Positions 17,654 to 27,562 are shown, counted from the first letter of the stretch. The stretch: 64,000 bases of DNA from Pseudogracilibacillus sp037071985 (GCF_037071985.1 NZ_JAXHDF010000010.1:1-64000), one strand, 5' to 3'. Notes: generated by a model not told the origin, from the letters alone. A program made the numbers and translations.

Positions 17654-19081
17654 TTACGAAAGACCAATTGAAACATATTGTGTTTCTAAAAAGGCATCCA
17701 TTCCTTCATGGCCACCTTCCCGGCCAATCCCACTTTCTTTCATTCCACCGAAGGGTGCTTGAGCTGCTGATGGGACTCCATCATTCCAACCAACGATTCC
17801 AAAATCTAATTTTTCAACAAGTTTAGTGCCCCGAGATACACTTTCCGTAAAAACATAAGCAGCTAATCCATATTCGGTACTATTCGCCAATTCTACAGCT
17901 TCTTCGTCCGTTTCAATTTTTTGAATTGGAGCAACAGGGCCAAATGTCTCTTCTTGCATAATGATCATTGACGGGTCGATATCACGAAGTACCGTCGGTT
18001 CATAGAATGTTCCTTCTCCTTCTATTCTATTCCCTCCTGTAACGATTAATGCCCCTTTTTCAACAGCATCTTTTACATGACGGGCTACTTTATTTACCCC
18101 ATCTTCGTTAATCAATGGTCCAATATCGACTTTTTCTTCGTGAAGGCTATTCCCGACTCGTAATCCTTTTACTTTTTCACTGAATTTGTTTACAAACTGT
18201 TCATAAATACCCGCCTGAACATAAATTCGATTGGCGCATACACATGTCTGACCGCCATTTCTAAACTTCGATGCCAACACACCATCTACAGCTTTCTCTA
18301 CATTTGCGTCATCAAGGATAATAAAAGGAGCATGCCCCCCTAACTCCAATGATAGACGTTTTACTTGTTTGGCACTTTGTTCGATGAGTAATTTTCCTAT
18401 TTCTGTTGATCCGGTAAAGGTAATCTTGCGTACCTTATCATTCTCCATCATTTGTCCAACAATTTTTGCAGACGAACCAGTGACAAGATTAACCACACCT
18501 TCAGGGATACCAGCTTTTTCAACTAATTCCATTAGCTTAATTGCGGTAAGTGGGCTTTCTTTGGATGGTTTAATAATTACTGTACATCCAGCAGCAAGGG
18601 CGGGAGCGATTTTACGTGTAATCATAGCTAGAGGGAAATTCCATGGTGTTATTGCTGCAACAACCCCAACTGGTTTTTTCCATACTTGTAACCGTTTATT
18701 TGAAATATGTGTCGGTATCGTTTCGCCATAAACTCGCTTTGCTTCTTCTGCATACCACTCTAAAAAGGATGCTCCATAAACAACTTCGCCTTTAGATTCC
18801 TCTATCGGCTTTCCCATTTCCATCGTCATCGTCTGAGCCAATTCTTCTTGATGTTCAATAATTAACTTGTTTAATCTTTTTAAATAAGCAGCCCGTTCAT
18901 AAGCAGTTGTCTCAGACCAAGTAAGAAACGCTTCATAAGCTGCTTTTATCGCCTGTTCTGCTTCCTTCTCGCCTCCGTTTGGCACCTTACCGATAACCTC
19001 ATTTGTTGCGGGATTCATGATCTCTATTTTCTCCAGATCCTCCCCCATTTTCTTTCCATTAATGTACATTAAATAATCCAA
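17654..19081 (-). CDS. NAD(P)-dependent succinate-semialdehyde dehydrogenase family protein
   Basis: A 475-residue aldehyde dehydrogenase. The catalytic Cys lies in FRNGGQTCVCANR (near residue 284) and the general base Glu in LELGGHAPF (near 250). Cofactor-binding TPWNFP and GSTEIG motifs are present. The sequence is closest to the GabD/succinate-semialdehyde group that converts succinate semialdehyde to succinate, but other semialdehydes are possible and no gabT is adjacent. The start is TTG, six bases after AGAGGGG. Confidence 0.87.
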   Translation of the reverse strand: MDYLMYINGKKMGEDLEKIEIMNPATNEVIGKVPNGGEKEAEQAIKAAYEAFLTWSETTAYERAAYLKRLNKLIIEHQEELAQTMTMEMGKPIEESKGEVVYGASFLEWYAEEAKRVYGETIPTHISNKRLQVWKKPVGVVAAITPWNFPLAMITRKIAPALAAGCTVIIKPSKESPLTAIKLMELVEKAGIPEGVVNLVTGSSAKIVGQMMENDKVRKITFTGSTEIGKLLIEQSAKQVKRLSLELGGHAPFIILDDANVEKAVDGVLASKFRNGGQTCVCANRIYVQAGIYEQFVNKFSEKVKGLRVGNSLHEEKVDIGPLINEDGVNKVARHVKDAVEKGALIVTGGNRIEGEGTFYEPTVLRDIDPSMIIMQEETFGPVAPIQKIETDEEAVELANSTEYGLAAYVFTESVSRGTKLVEKLDFGIVGWNDGVPSAAQAPFGGMKESGIGREGGHEGMDAFLETQYVSIGLS

Positions 19082-19163
19082 AACAAACCCCTCTTTTCAT
19101 TTTATAATAAAGGCTACTGTTTCACTTTATTTTTCGTACACTTTACGATTCTTTACTAACAAA

Positions 19164-20531
19164 TTATATTCCCACTTCATTCCAATAATAAACAAGTGTT
19201 TCCATCCCTTTATCAAAACTATCTAAAGGAAAACTTTCATTCGGAGAATGTAAACGATCATCTGGTGTACCGAAGCCTAATAAAATGACGGGTATATGAT
19301 ATAACTCATCAAGCCATTCAACGATAGGTATGGAACCTCCCATCCTTACAAAAACAGTTTCTTTTTGAAATGCTTTTTTATAGCATGCTGCGGCTTTTTG
19401 GACGAGCGGGTGATCAGGTTTTACCATATATGCCTTTGAAGATAATTTTTCAAGCTTAATGTCTACGTCAACCCCGGAAGGTTTTACCTTTTCTATATGA
19501 TTTTTCAACATCTGTTGAATTTCGTTTGGATCTTGTCCTGGTACTAAGCGGCATGTAATCTTAGCAGTTGCTGTGGAAGGTATAATCGTTTTTGTTCCTT
19601 CTCCTTGATAACCACCATATATGCCGTTTATTTCAAACGTGGGTCTAGCCATTGTATGTTCTTTTGCATCGTATCCTTTTTCAGACACCGTTTCTTTTAC
19701 CCCTGTTGTCTCTTCGTAATTCTCGCCTTTTACTTTTTTAATTAACTCCCTTTCTTCTTCACTTAAAGGTTCAACATTGTCATAAAAACCCTCTACTGTA
19801 ATTACTTCTTCATCATTTTTCATTGAAGCTAAAATATGTGATAAGGCCATAATTGGATTTCTAACTGCTCCACCGTATATTCCTGAATGCAAATCTTGAT
19901 CTGGTCCTTTTACCGTAATTTCAATTCCAGTAAAACCTTTTAATCCATATAGAATAGTTGGTTGATTTTTTGCAACCATTCCTGAATCTGAAATGACAAC
20001 AAAATCAGCAGAAAACTTCTCTTTATTGTCTATCAGAATATCATATAAGTTTTCACTACCAATTTCTTCTTCCCCTTCAATACAAACCTTTACATTTATA
20101 GGAAGCTTTCCTTTAGTTTTCATATAAGCTTCGAATACTGCTAAATTCATGAAAACCTGTCCTTTGTCATCGCTAGCACCACGTGCGTATATCCGACCAT
20201 TCCGAATATTTGGGTTAAACGGATCACTTTCCCATTCTTCTATCGGATCGACTGGTTGTACATCATAATGACCATAAAATAACACAGTAGGTGCATTTTC
20301 TCCTGCTTTGTTATATTCTGCAAACACAAGTGGATGACCTTTCGTTTCAAGTATTTCGACTTTATTAAATCCAATTTCTGTTAAATATTCAGATGTAAAT
20401 CGGGCAGCGTCTTTTACATCTTCTTTATACGCGCTGTCCGTGCTAATACTAGGTATTGTTAAGTATTCATGTAAACGTTTTAAAAGTGCTTCACGATTGT
20501 CCGTTAAATATTCAACTACTCCTTTTACCAT
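19164..20531 (-). CDS. M20 family dipeptidase
   Basis: A 455-residue zinc peptidase of the carnosinase/cytosolic dipeptidase branch of M20. Zinc ligands and catalytic residues are seen in GHYDVQPVD (near residue 85), ARGASDDKGQ (near 118) and IEGEEEIGS (near 152), with the terminal His in RLHSPNE. A dimerisation lid occupies residues about 200-380. Such enzymes cleave short peptides in the cytoplasm, and dipeptide specificity is inferred. The ATG follows GGATGG. It is monocistronic, 83 bases upstream of the aldehyde dehydrogenase gene. Confidence 0.88.
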   Translation of the reverse strand: MVKGVVEYLTDNREALLKRLHEYLTIPSISTDSAYKEDVKDAARFTSEYLTEIGFNKVEILETKGHPLVFAEYNKAGENAPTVLFYGHYDVQPVDPIEEWESDPFNPNIRNGRIYARGASDDKGQVFMNLAVFEAYMKTKGKLPINVKVCIEGEEEIGSENLYDILIDNKEKFSADFVVISDSGMVAKNQPTILYGLKGFTGIEITVKGPDQDLHSGIYGGAVRNPIMALSHILASMKNDEEVITVEGFYDNVEPLSEEERELIKKVKGENYEETTGVKETVSEKGYDAKEHTMARPTFEINGIYGGYQGEGTKTIIPSTATAKITCRLVPGQDPNEIQQMLKNHIEKVKPSGVDVDIKLEKLSSKAYMVKPDHPLVQKAAACYKKAFQKETVFVRMGGSIPIVEWLDELYHIPVILLGFGTPDDRLHSPNESFPLDSFDKGMETLVYYWNEVGI

Positions 20532-20585
20532 TATGTATCCATCCTTTCTTGACCTATCTATACTTTATCTTAAATAATAAAAAAA

Positions 20586-20625
20586 GGCGAACAAAAAAAC
20601 GAGCGACTTTAATGCCGCTCGCATA
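20586..20625 (-). terminator. Terminator of the YhcN-type gene
   Basis: CGAGCG at 20600-20605 pairs with CGCTCG at 20616-20621, followed on the minus strand by seven T residues. Confidence 0.85.
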
Positions 20626-20631
20626 AATAAA

Positions 20632-21405
20632 TTATCGTTTATTTTGAGGGAAGATACGTTCAATCGTGTTACCTATTTGATCAAAAAATCCTCTAACTGG
20701 TTTTCCGTTATTCATATCTGTAACATAATTATGAGTTAAATCAAAAAAGTCAGGACTTGTTGATACATAAACATTATCGATGTTATTATCGACATCTTGA
20801 ACGATATCAGCGATCTGATTTTTTACTTCATCAGTAACTTCATCTGATTCAACATCTCGTTTCTTTTCAACTTCATCAGAAACTTGGTCTCGTCTATTAG
20901 AGGAATGATTGTCAGATCTACGTTGGTTTGCATCACCTTCATTTACAGTTCGATCTTTTACATTTCGATCATTAACATTACGAACATTCATTCCAGCTGA
21001 ACTGTTCTGTCTGTCATTGTATGTTAAATTATCTTTTGGTGTCGTATTATCTTTGTTCAGTGTAGCCGCAACATAGGCATTATTACGGGTCGTTAATACA
21101 TATGCACGATCGATATCTGCCATTTCTTCCACTATTCGATTTGCTGCTTCTTCAGAAACGTCATATTGATCTTGAGTATTATTACTCGGACGATTATTAC
21201 TGTTTCGATTACGGTCAGCAACATTTTGGGTCCAATTATTATTACCTGTCAAGTTACCGTCTCTATTAGTTCCATTATCATGGGTAGTTCGAGTTCTTTC
21301 AAACGTATTATTCATCCCTTGACCTTCTTGGTCGTTATTCGTTGCTTGACAGCCTACTAAAACTAAAAAAGTAGCAATTATTACAGAAGTAAGTTTACCT
21401 TTCAT
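20632..21405 (-). CDS. YhcN/YlaJ family sporulation lipoprotein
   Basis: A 257-residue lipoprotein from the start chosen. The signal peptide MKGKLTSVIIATFLVLVGC ends in a lipobox with the acylated Cys at residue 19. An Asn/Arg/Asp-rich linker follows. Residues about 80-125 (EEAANRIVEEMADIDRAYVL) and about 185-235 (VKNQIADIVQDVDNNIDNVY) match the two parts of the YhcN/YlaJ domain, known from proteins of the spore inner membrane and cortex. The ATG at 21405 has AGGAGG upstream at a slightly long spacing; a longer reading from 21450 has no ribosome binding site. The low-complexity insert splits the domain. Confidence 0.85.
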   Translation of the reverse strand: MKGKLTSVIIATFLVLVGCQATNNDQEGQGMNNTFERTRTTHDNGTNRDGNLTGNNNWTQNVADRNRNSNNRPSNNTQDQYDVSEEAANRIVEEMADIDRAYVLTTRNNAYVAATLNKDNTTPKDNLTYNDRQNSSAGMNVRNVNDRNVKDRTVNEGDANQRRSDNHSSNRRDQVSDEVEKKRDVESDEVTDEVKNQIADIVQDVDNNIDNVYVSTSPDFFDLTHNYVTDMNNGKPVRGFFDQIGNTIERIFPQNKR

Positions 21406-21577
21406 TGATTTATTTATCCTCCTTTTTGTTTTGATTTTATTATGTATCATGAAGGAGGATTTATTCTTTAAACCTTATATTGGAAAGAGCACCACATATG
21501 GTTAGGGAAGTTACACTATTTTCGGGTAATACTAAATAACACCATCAATATAACTCCAATTTAAAGGAGGCAAACAT

Positions 21578-21817
21578 ATGTTACCTGATTATGAATATGC
21601 TTTAAATTATGTTTTATGGGGTCGGTGGGATGACCTATTTACTTTAATGATACGCACTAATGATGATATGTTAGGAAAGAAAATTCAATTGTTTTTGAAT
21701 GCTTATTATTATTCGTCTAAACAAAAAGAAATCATTGACACACACGATGAGTTATTATTTTATATTGATCATGCAATTGTAAGTAGTACAATTCACTCAC
21801 ATACAATGCATGTTTAA
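21578..21817 (+). CDS. YhdB-like small protein
   Basis: A 79-residue soluble protein, rich in aromatic residues: DYEYALNYVLWGRWDDLFTL, then MIRTNDD, and YIDHA near the end. I recognise this pattern from the YhdB-like family of Bacillus, whose function is not known. It has an AAAGGAGG ribosome binding site seven bases before the ATG and is followed by a strong terminator. It is divergent from the YhcN-type gene, with 170 bases between them. Confidence 0.65.
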   Translation: MLPDYEYALNYVLWGRWDDLFTLMIRTNDDMLGKKIQLFLNAYYYSSKQKEIIDTHDELLFYIDHAIVSSTIHSHTMHV

Positions 21818-21850
21818 TTTTGAAGAGCCTTAAAAATTTTTCAGCTACAG

Positions 21851-21881
21851 AAAAATCCGAACTATTATCGTTCGGATTTTT
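21851..21881. terminator. Bidirectional intrinsic terminator
   Basis: AAAAATCCGAAC at 21851-21862 pairs perfectly with GTTCGGATTTTT at 21870-21881. It lies between convergent genes and serves both. Confidence 0.85.
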
Positions 21882-21997
21882 AAACTATTTCGCGGGAGAC
21901 AATTTAGACTTATTAGCGCGCATCACTTGTCAGAAGGAAATTCCTCTTAGCACGACCCCGAATCACTCTACATGTATTTGATCGGATAGTAAAATTT

Positions 21998-22690
21998 TCA
22001 TTTCCAATTATACGTTTCATATGGATACAATAAAGCATGTTTGTACCCACAATAGTGCGCAATAAAATTGGATTCATTTGTAAAAGGTAGTAATTTATTT
22101 TCTAAGACTTTTACTTGCACTTTCCTCAGATTCCAATGAGAATGACGAATTGGTATTTTAATCATCTGGTTGCGGTGAATATTCCATATACAATATCTTT
22201 CCGTTAAAAACTGTGCTAACTTGTCATTAATTGTTATATCTTCGGGTGTATATTGTAAAGAGAATTTATTTATTTCCTCTGTCCAACTAGTTACAAAGAA
22301 GGTCGAATTTATCTGTTTAAATATATTTGTAACTCTGTAAAACGGAAGCCCAAACAATTTTTGGGCACCAATAGCGGCCAGTAAATTATTGACACGTAAG
22401 GAAATGAAATACACACCCCGTTCTGAACAATCAGGATGATACACATACGTACGCATATTTATTTGGGTTACTGTAGGAAAAGATGTAAAGGCCGGCATTC
22501 CTCGGATCAAACTTTTTTTTGCATTAAAAACAACTATACTAATCCAAGCCGTTCCCTTAAATGTATCAATTTCAAAGGATGAAGGAACATACTGGCGAAT
22601 AATATCGACAGGTACGGGCCAATGTAAAAACAACGTATCTGTCCATGTTTGTTCACCAATCCATGGATACTTTCTTTTTGAAATACGCAT
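21998..22690 (-). CDS. yqjF: YqjF-like DUF2071 protein
   Basis: A 230-residue protein of the YqjF/DUF2071 family, related in fold to acetoacetate decarboxylase. The start PWIGEQTWTDTLFLHWPVP, the segment FEIDTFKGTAWISIVVF, and the TYV...GVYFISL pattern are characteristic. The biochemical function is not known for most members. It begins one base after the stop codon of the protease gene, so the two form a translational unit. The ATG is preceded by AGGTG. Confidence 0.85.
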   Translation of the reverse strand: MRISKRKYPWIGEQTWTDTLFLHWPVPVDIIRQYVPSSFEIDTFKGTAWISIVVFNAKKSLIRGMPAFTSFPTVTQINMRTYVYHPDCSERGVYFISLRVNNLLAAIGAQKLFGLPFYRVTNIFKQINSTFFVTSWTEEINKFSLQYTPEDITINDKLAQFLTERYCIWNIHRNQMIKIPIRHSHWNLRKVQVKVLENKLLPFTNESNFIAHYCGYKHALLYPYETYNWK

Positions 22691-22691
22691 T

Positions 22692-23534
22692 TTAATTCAC
22701 CTGTTCTTTATTAATGCTCCTGTAATCATAAAAATAATCAATCGGAATAAATAAACCAACACGTCCTTCTTCTTTATGATCCATCGTGGCAAAAATAACT
22801 CCAATAACTTCTCCAGCTTCATCAATAATTGGACTTCCGCTATTTCCTTTATACACGGGAGCATCTAACATGACCATCGGTAGGTCTTTACTGTTCACAT
22901 AGACATAATCCATTATATTTCCTTTATTAGCAATTCCTTGGAACTTAAGCGGATTTCCAATAAAATATATTTGTTCTTTTGGTTCGTAAAGGAAGGTATC
23001 TGCTAATGGAAGATAAGGCAACTGTTCATGGCTGTCAACTCTTACAACAGCCAAATCGATTTCAGGATACGTCTCAACAATTTCCCCTGAAAACAAGCCA
23101 TCTTCTGGAAAAGCAACGGTGACGGTTTGATTGCCCTCGATTACATGATAATTTGTTATAATATCTCCTTGTTCATTAATAGAAAATCCAGTTCCTTTTG
23201 AATTATCTGTTTCAATTACAACAACAGCTTCTTTATATGTTTTAATATTATCCTGTGTTGATAATTTTGCAGATGTAATTAAAAAATCAACGGCGGGAAT
23301 AGAAAATGTCTGAGGCAATAAAGCGACAATATTAAACATAAGTGCAAAAGCAATTATCCAGAATATCCATTTAGGAAATGGGGTTCTTTGTTTTTTATTT
23401 TGCTTTCTTTCTTCTATTCGTTGAAGGGCCTCTTTCCGAGCTTCTTCTACAAGTTCATATAGTTCTTCATCTTCAAATTCTTCATATAAATCTTCATCAA
23501 TGATGTCATTTGTGTATTCTTTTTGATTATCCAT
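22692..23534 (-). CDS. Membrane-anchored trypsin-like serine protease
   Basis: A 280-residue S1C-type protease. An acidic, Glu-rich cytoplasmic stretch (residues 1-50) is followed by one membrane helix (PKWIFWIIAFALMFNIVALL) and a chymotrypsin-fold domain outside the membrane. The triad is visible: His in NYHVIEG, Asp in EIDLAVVRVD and Ser in KGNSGSPIID. It has no PDZ domain, unlike HtrA, so it is a shorter relative. The in-frame GTG at 23540 overlaps the GAGGGG ribosome binding site, so the ATG at 23534 is chosen. It lies 27 bases after bmrD. Confidence 0.88.
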   Translation of the reverse strand: MDNQKEYTNDIIDEDLYEEFEDEELYELVEEARKEALQRIEERKQNKKQRTPFPKWIFWIIAFALMFNIVALLPQTFSIPAVDFLITSAKLSTQDNIKTYKEAVVVIETDNSKGTGFSINEQGDIITNYHVIEGNQTVTVAFPEDGLFSGEIVETYPEIDLAVVRVDSHEQLPYLPLADTFLYEPKEQIYFIGNPLKFQGIANKGNIMDYVYVNSKDLPMVMLDAPVYKGNSGSPIIDEAGEVIGVIFATMDHKEEGRVGLFIPIDYFYDYRSINKEQVN

Positions 23535-23567
23535 AGACACCCCTCAATGTCCCGCTTGAATCGCTCA

Positions 23568-25592
23568 TTATCCAACCTGCTGAGACTTCCCTTTTTGCAT
23601 TTCGTACATTTGATAATAAATTCCACGTTCTTTTATTAATGTTTCATGGTTTCCTGTTTCCTTTATCTTACCATGTTCCAACGCAAAAATCTTATCAGCA
23701 TTTTGAATGGTCGATAATCTGTGAGCGATAATTAATGTCGTTCTCCCTTTTTTAAGTACTTCTAGTGCTTCTTGGATAATTTGTTCTGTTTCTGTGTCAA
23801 TATTTGCAGTTGCTTCATCTAATATTAGGATTGCCGGATTAAATGCAAGAGCTCTAGCGAATGAAATTAACTGTCTTTCACCAAGAGAAAATGTACTTCC
23901 ACCTTCCGTTACGTTTTCATCATAGCTGTTAGGAAGCTTTTCAATAAATTCATTTGCCCCTACCGCTATTAAAGCTTGAATGGCTGTTGCACGAGAAATG
24001 GTAGGGTCGTTCATTGTAACATTCGAAATAATCGAACCCGAAAATAAAAAAGGATCCTGTAATACAATGCCCATATGAGATCTAACTTGTTGCCTTGACC
24101 ATTCCTTCGTTGATACACCATCAATCGTGATTAAACCTTCTTGTGGATCATAAAATCGAAACAGTACATTCATTATAGAACTTTTCCCTGACCCAGTATG
24201 CCCAACAAATGCTGCTGTTTCTCCAGCGTTCACGTGAAATGAAATATTTTTTAATACATATTCATTTTCCTGATAAGCAAAAGATACATTTTGAAATGTA
24301 ATTTCTCCCTTATACCGACCAATCTCATCGTTAATAACTTCTTCACCTTTTTCATCCATCAATTTAAACATCCGATCTCCAGACGCTCTCGCCTGCTCAA
24401 TAAGCGGAAATTGATTAACAATCGCAGTAACAGGTTCAAAAAAACGTGTTAAATAATCAACTAATGCATAAAGCATACCAATGGATAAGACACTTGTCGC
24501 TTCAAGGGAAAAGTTACCAAAATGCCAAATGAATAAAACAAAAGCAAGGTTTCTTATTGACGATACTAAATTAAACGATGTAAATGCATTAAGTTTTACT
24601 AACTTTCTTTGATGAGTAAAGATTTCTTCGTTTAATTTCTCAAACTCTTGTTTTGTTTTACGTTCCATTTGAAACGCTTGGATAATCGACATTCCTTGAA
24701 TCGCTTCATTAATATTTCCGTTAATTTCACTATTCGTTTTTCGTATAACTAAATTATACTTAGAGCCGAAATATTTATACACTCTAGCAATTAAAATAAT
24801 AATTGGAATAATGATTAAACAAAGAAGAGCGAGCTTTGGATTCAAAATATAAATCGCAACCAAAATCCCAGCCATATAAATCACTCGGGTGACAACAATC
24901 GATAAAACACGTTCATACAATTCACGAATGGCTTCTGTGTCATTGGTTATTCTTGCTACAATTTTTCCAGCTGGTTGATCAACAAAATAATCAATTGGAA
25001 TTTTCTGTGTGTGCAAAAACACATCATTTCTCATCTTTTTCACAATTTGATTGGAAGATTGCTGTAACAAGTATGTCTGATAATATTGGAAAATACCCGC
25101 AATGAGTAGTAAACCAACATAGAGACATAATAAGAGGATAATTGGTTTTTGTTCCGGTTTAAAAAATTGATACAATTCATTTAGCGTTAATTTTTCAGCT
25201 TGAATCGTTACTTGTGCATCTCGACCAATCGTTAATAGTCCATCCTGAACAATTCTTTTCCCCTCTAATGGTACTTCCTCATTTACTAAATAATAATCTT
25301 TATCTACTGGAACAATTGAAATTTTCCCTAGTGACTCTTGCTTAGAAGACAGACGTTCTTCTCTTATAAATTTTTGTTGATTATAGGTAACTGAATAGTC
25401 ACTTTCTTCATTTACTTCGTGCCATGTTCCCTCTATTCCCAAAATATGATCATCGATAATTACTTTAGCAATAAGAGGACCGGCCAATTCTAATGCCGTC
25501 GCAATCATTAAACAAATGATTCCTAATATAATCCCTTTCTTAAAATGTGAAGCATAATGTAATAACCTTTTTTCTGTAGACATTCTTTTCAT
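23568..25592 (-). CDS. bmrD: ABC multidrug exporter half BmrD
   Basis: A 674-residue fused membrane and ATPase subunit, nearly the length of B. subtilis BmrD (YheH). Between the first two membrane helices (residues about 20-145) lies an extra extracytoplasmic insert, a hallmark of BmrD. Six helices are followed by an ATPase domain with GHTGSGKSS, FSLGERQL as the signature, and LILDEATANID. The Glu after Walker B is present, so this is the catalytically competent site, unlike BmrC. The start at 25592 has AGGAGG eight bases upstream; an earlier GTG overlaps that site. Confidence 0.92.
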   Translation of the reverse strand: MKRMSTEKRLLHYASHFKKGIILGIICLMIATALELAGPLIAKVIIDDHILGIEGTWHEVNEESDYSVTYNQQKFIREERLSSKQESLGKISIVPVDKDYYLVNEEVPLEGKRIVQDGLLTIGRDAQVTIQAEKLTLNELYQFFKPEQKPIILLLCLYVGLLLIAGIFQYYQTYLLQQSSNQIVKKMRNDVFLHTQKIPIDYFVDQPAGKIVARITNDTEAIRELYERVLSIVVTRVIYMAGILVAIYILNPKLALLCLIIIPIIILIARVYKYFGSKYNLVIRKTNSEINGNINEAIQGMSIIQAFQMERKTKQEFEKLNEEIFTHQRKLVKLNAFTSFNLVSSIRNLAFVLFIWHFGNFSLEATSVLSIGMLYALVDYLTRFFEPVTAIVNQFPLIEQARASGDRMFKLMDEKGEEVINDEIGRYKGEITFQNVSFAYQENEYVLKNISFHVNAGETAAFVGHTGSGKSSIMNVLFRFYDPQEGLITIDGVSTKEWSRQQVRSHMGIVLQDPFLFSGSIISNVTMNDPTISRATAIQALIAVGANEFIEKLPNSYDENVTEGGSTFSLGERQLISFARALAFNPAILILDEATANIDTETEQIIQEALEVLKKGRTTLIIAHRLSTIQNADKIFALEHGKIKETGNHETLIKERGIYYQMYEMQKGKSQQVG

Positions 25593-25604
25593 CGCTGTCA
25601 CCTC

Positions 25605-27338
25605 CTATTGTTCCAATTGCTGCTTATCATATTGCTCTTTATACCAGCCATCCGTCTGTAATAACTCTTCATGTGTCCCTTCTTCAATTATTTTTCCATT
25701 ATCTAATACGATAATATGGTCTGCATGAACAACGGCAGATAGACGATGAGCTGCAATTAACGTCGTTTTTCCTTGTCTTTCATTTTTTAAATGTTCAATG
25801 ATGTTTGCTTCTGTCTTTCCGTCCACTGCAGATAAGGAATCGTCTAATATAAGTATTTCTGGATTTTTTATAAACGCTCTTGCTAAAGCAACTCGTTGTT
25901 TCTGTCCTCCTGACAGTGTTACACCACTTTCACCGACTTCCGTATCTAATCCTTTCGGCAATTGTTTTATATCATCTAAAAAGTGAGCAAGTTCCATCAC
26001 TCGATATATGTCCTCATCAGTTGCATTTTCATCTCCAAACTGAATGTTCTCTCGTATCGATTTTGAAAACATAATTTGATCTTGGGGCACATATCCAATC
26101 CAGTTTCGCAGTTGTTTAACATCTAATTGCTCGATCGGTACTCCTGAAAATGTAACTTCTCCTTTAATATTCGGATATTCACGTAACATGATCTTAAAAA
26201 TTGTCGTCTTACCAGCACCCGTTTTTCCAACAATTCCTATCGTATTTCCTTTATGAATGGTAAGATGATTAATTTCCAATTGATTTGTTTTGGTGAAAGG
26301 ATAAGAAAATTTAACATTGTTAAAAAGAATTGATTCTAACTGTGGAACATCGATAGGATTTTTAGGACTACTAACATCTGGTTTATATCGTAATACTTCA
26401 TTTACCCGATCAATAGATGCGTTTCCTCGTTGTAGAACATTGATTAGTTCACCTACCGCGAACATTGGCCAAATCAGCATACCAAGATACACATTAAATG
26501 TAACTAAATCACCTAATGTGATCGTATTCTGAAACACAAGCATTGCACCATACCCTAATCCAATCGTATATGAACTCCCTACCAATATTTTCATCGTAGG
26601 TTCGAACAATGCATCAATGCGTGCAACCGCCATGTTTTTTTCATAGACATCCTCTGTCATATCATTAAAACGCTTTGCATCTTGTCGTTCCTGTACAAAC
26701 GCTCGAAGCACTCTGACTCCCCGAATGGATTCAAGAACCTCATTATTCATATCTCCAAATGCATTTTGCGCTTTCATAAATCGGGAATGAATCACCGAAC
26801 CATACTTATTCATAATCACTGCCATTACAGGGAGAGGAATTAACGCAGCAAGTGTAAGCTTCCAACTAATTGTAAAACCCATCATCGCAATGATCATAAA
26901 CATAAATGTCGTTGAATCAACTAATGTTAAAATACCAAATCCTGCGGTCAGGGCAACTGCTTTTAGATCGTTCGTACTTCTCGCCATCAAATCTCCCGTT
27001 TTATTCTTGCCAAAAAAAGTTTGCGTCATTTTAAGAAAATGTCCCATCAACCGACTCCGCATCTTTCTTTCCAAGATAACCGCTCCACTAAATAATGTAT
27101 AATCCCAAAGAAATGAAATGATATAATGCACAATAATGATGGTAAGATAAACAATCACAACCATCAGTAAAAGCTGCTCCGTTAATGAATCGAATCGAAT
27201 ATGGTCAATTGTATACCCTAATAGCTTGGGAGGTAATAATCCAATTGCACTCGCGATAATTAATGCAGTAATTGCAAATACATATCGTTTCCAATAGGTT
27301 TTGAAAAACCAATCTAGTTTTACCAATACATCAAACAT
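25605..27338 (-). CDS. bmrC: ABC multidrug exporter half BmrC
   Basis: A 577-residue half-transporter: six membrane helices (residues about 15-310) and an ATPase domain with GKTGAGKTT, LSGGQKQR and LILDDSLSAVD. The residue after the Walker B Asp is Asp instead of the catalytic Glu (DDS), which marks the degenerate site of heterodimeric exporters. With BmrD, 12 bases downstream, it forms the drug exporter known in B. subtilis to be induced by ribosome-targeting antibiotics. A promoter and a terminator-like hairpin lie upstream, suggesting attenuation. Confidence 0.92.
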   Translation of the reverse strand: MFDVLVKLDWFFKTYWKRYVFAITALIIASAIGLLPPKLLGYTIDHIRFDSLTEQLLLMVVIVYLTIIIVHYIISFLWDYTLFSGAVILERKMRSRLMGHFLKMTQTFFGKNKTGDLMARSTNDLKAVALTAGFGILTLVDSTTFMFMIIAMMGFTISWKLTLAALIPLPVMAVIMNKYGSVIHSRFMKAQNAFGDMNNEVLESIRGVRVLRAFVQERQDAKRFNDMTEDVYEKNMAVARIDALFEPTMKILVGSSYTIGLGYGAMLVFQNTITLGDLVTFNVYLGMLIWPMFAVGELINVLQRGNASIDRVNEVLRYKPDVSSPKNPIDVPQLESILFNNVKFSYPFTKTNQLEINHLTIHKGNTIGIVGKTGAGKTTIFKIMLREYPNIKGEVTFSGVPIEQLDVKQLRNWIGYVPQDQIMFSKSIRENIQFGDENATDEDIYRVMELAHFLDDIKQLPKGLDTEVGESGVTLSGGQKQRVALARAFIKNPEILILDDSLSAVDGKTEANIIEHLKNERQGKTTLIAAHRLSAVVHADHIIVLDNGKIIEEGTHEELLQTDGWYKEQYDKQQLEQ

Positions 27339-27346
27339 TTTTTCAC

Positions 27347-27385
27347 CTACTCATCTAACCAAAAAAGCACGTTTATTTCGTGCAC
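27347..27385 (-). CDS. Possible 12-codon leader peptide before bmrC
   Basis: A GTG-initiated reading of 12 residues (MHEINVLFWLDE) that runs through the leader terminator hairpin and stops inside the bmrC ribosome binding site. In B. subtilis a leader gene, bmrB, controls bmrCD by ribosome-dependent attenuation, so a leader peptide is expected in principle. No good ribosome binding site precedes this one and its sequence does not prove translation, so the call is tentative. Confidence 0.25.
   Translation of the reverse strand: MHEINVLFWLDE
27361..27383 (-). promoter_or_regulatory. Terminator-like attenuator in the bmrC leader
   Basis: On the minus strand GCACG (27379-27383) pairs with CGTGC (27367-27371) across a 7-base loop and is followed by six T residues. 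It lies between the promoter and the bmrC start with no gene upstream on this strand, so its likely role is to control read-through. Confidence 0.65.
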
Positions 27386-27433
27386 TCTCTGATTCTAGTA
27401 TAATACCTAATATTTTCCTATTATTCCAATCTA

Positions 27434-27461
27434 ATTATAATCGTTCATTAAATGTTGTCAA
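27434..27461 (-). promoter_or_regulatory. Sigma-A promoter of bmrCD
   Basis: TTGACA (27456-27461) and TATAAT (27434-27439) on the minus strand, separated by 16 bases; both hexamers match the consensus. The predicted leader is roughly 90 bases. Confidence 0.85.
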
Positions 27462-27562
27462 TATGCATTTTGATTTATAGTTGCTTACTGCTTGGACTTT
27501 CTGTACGGTATGATATAATAACTTTTATTATATAAAATATGGCATCGAAAGGGGTTCTAATG

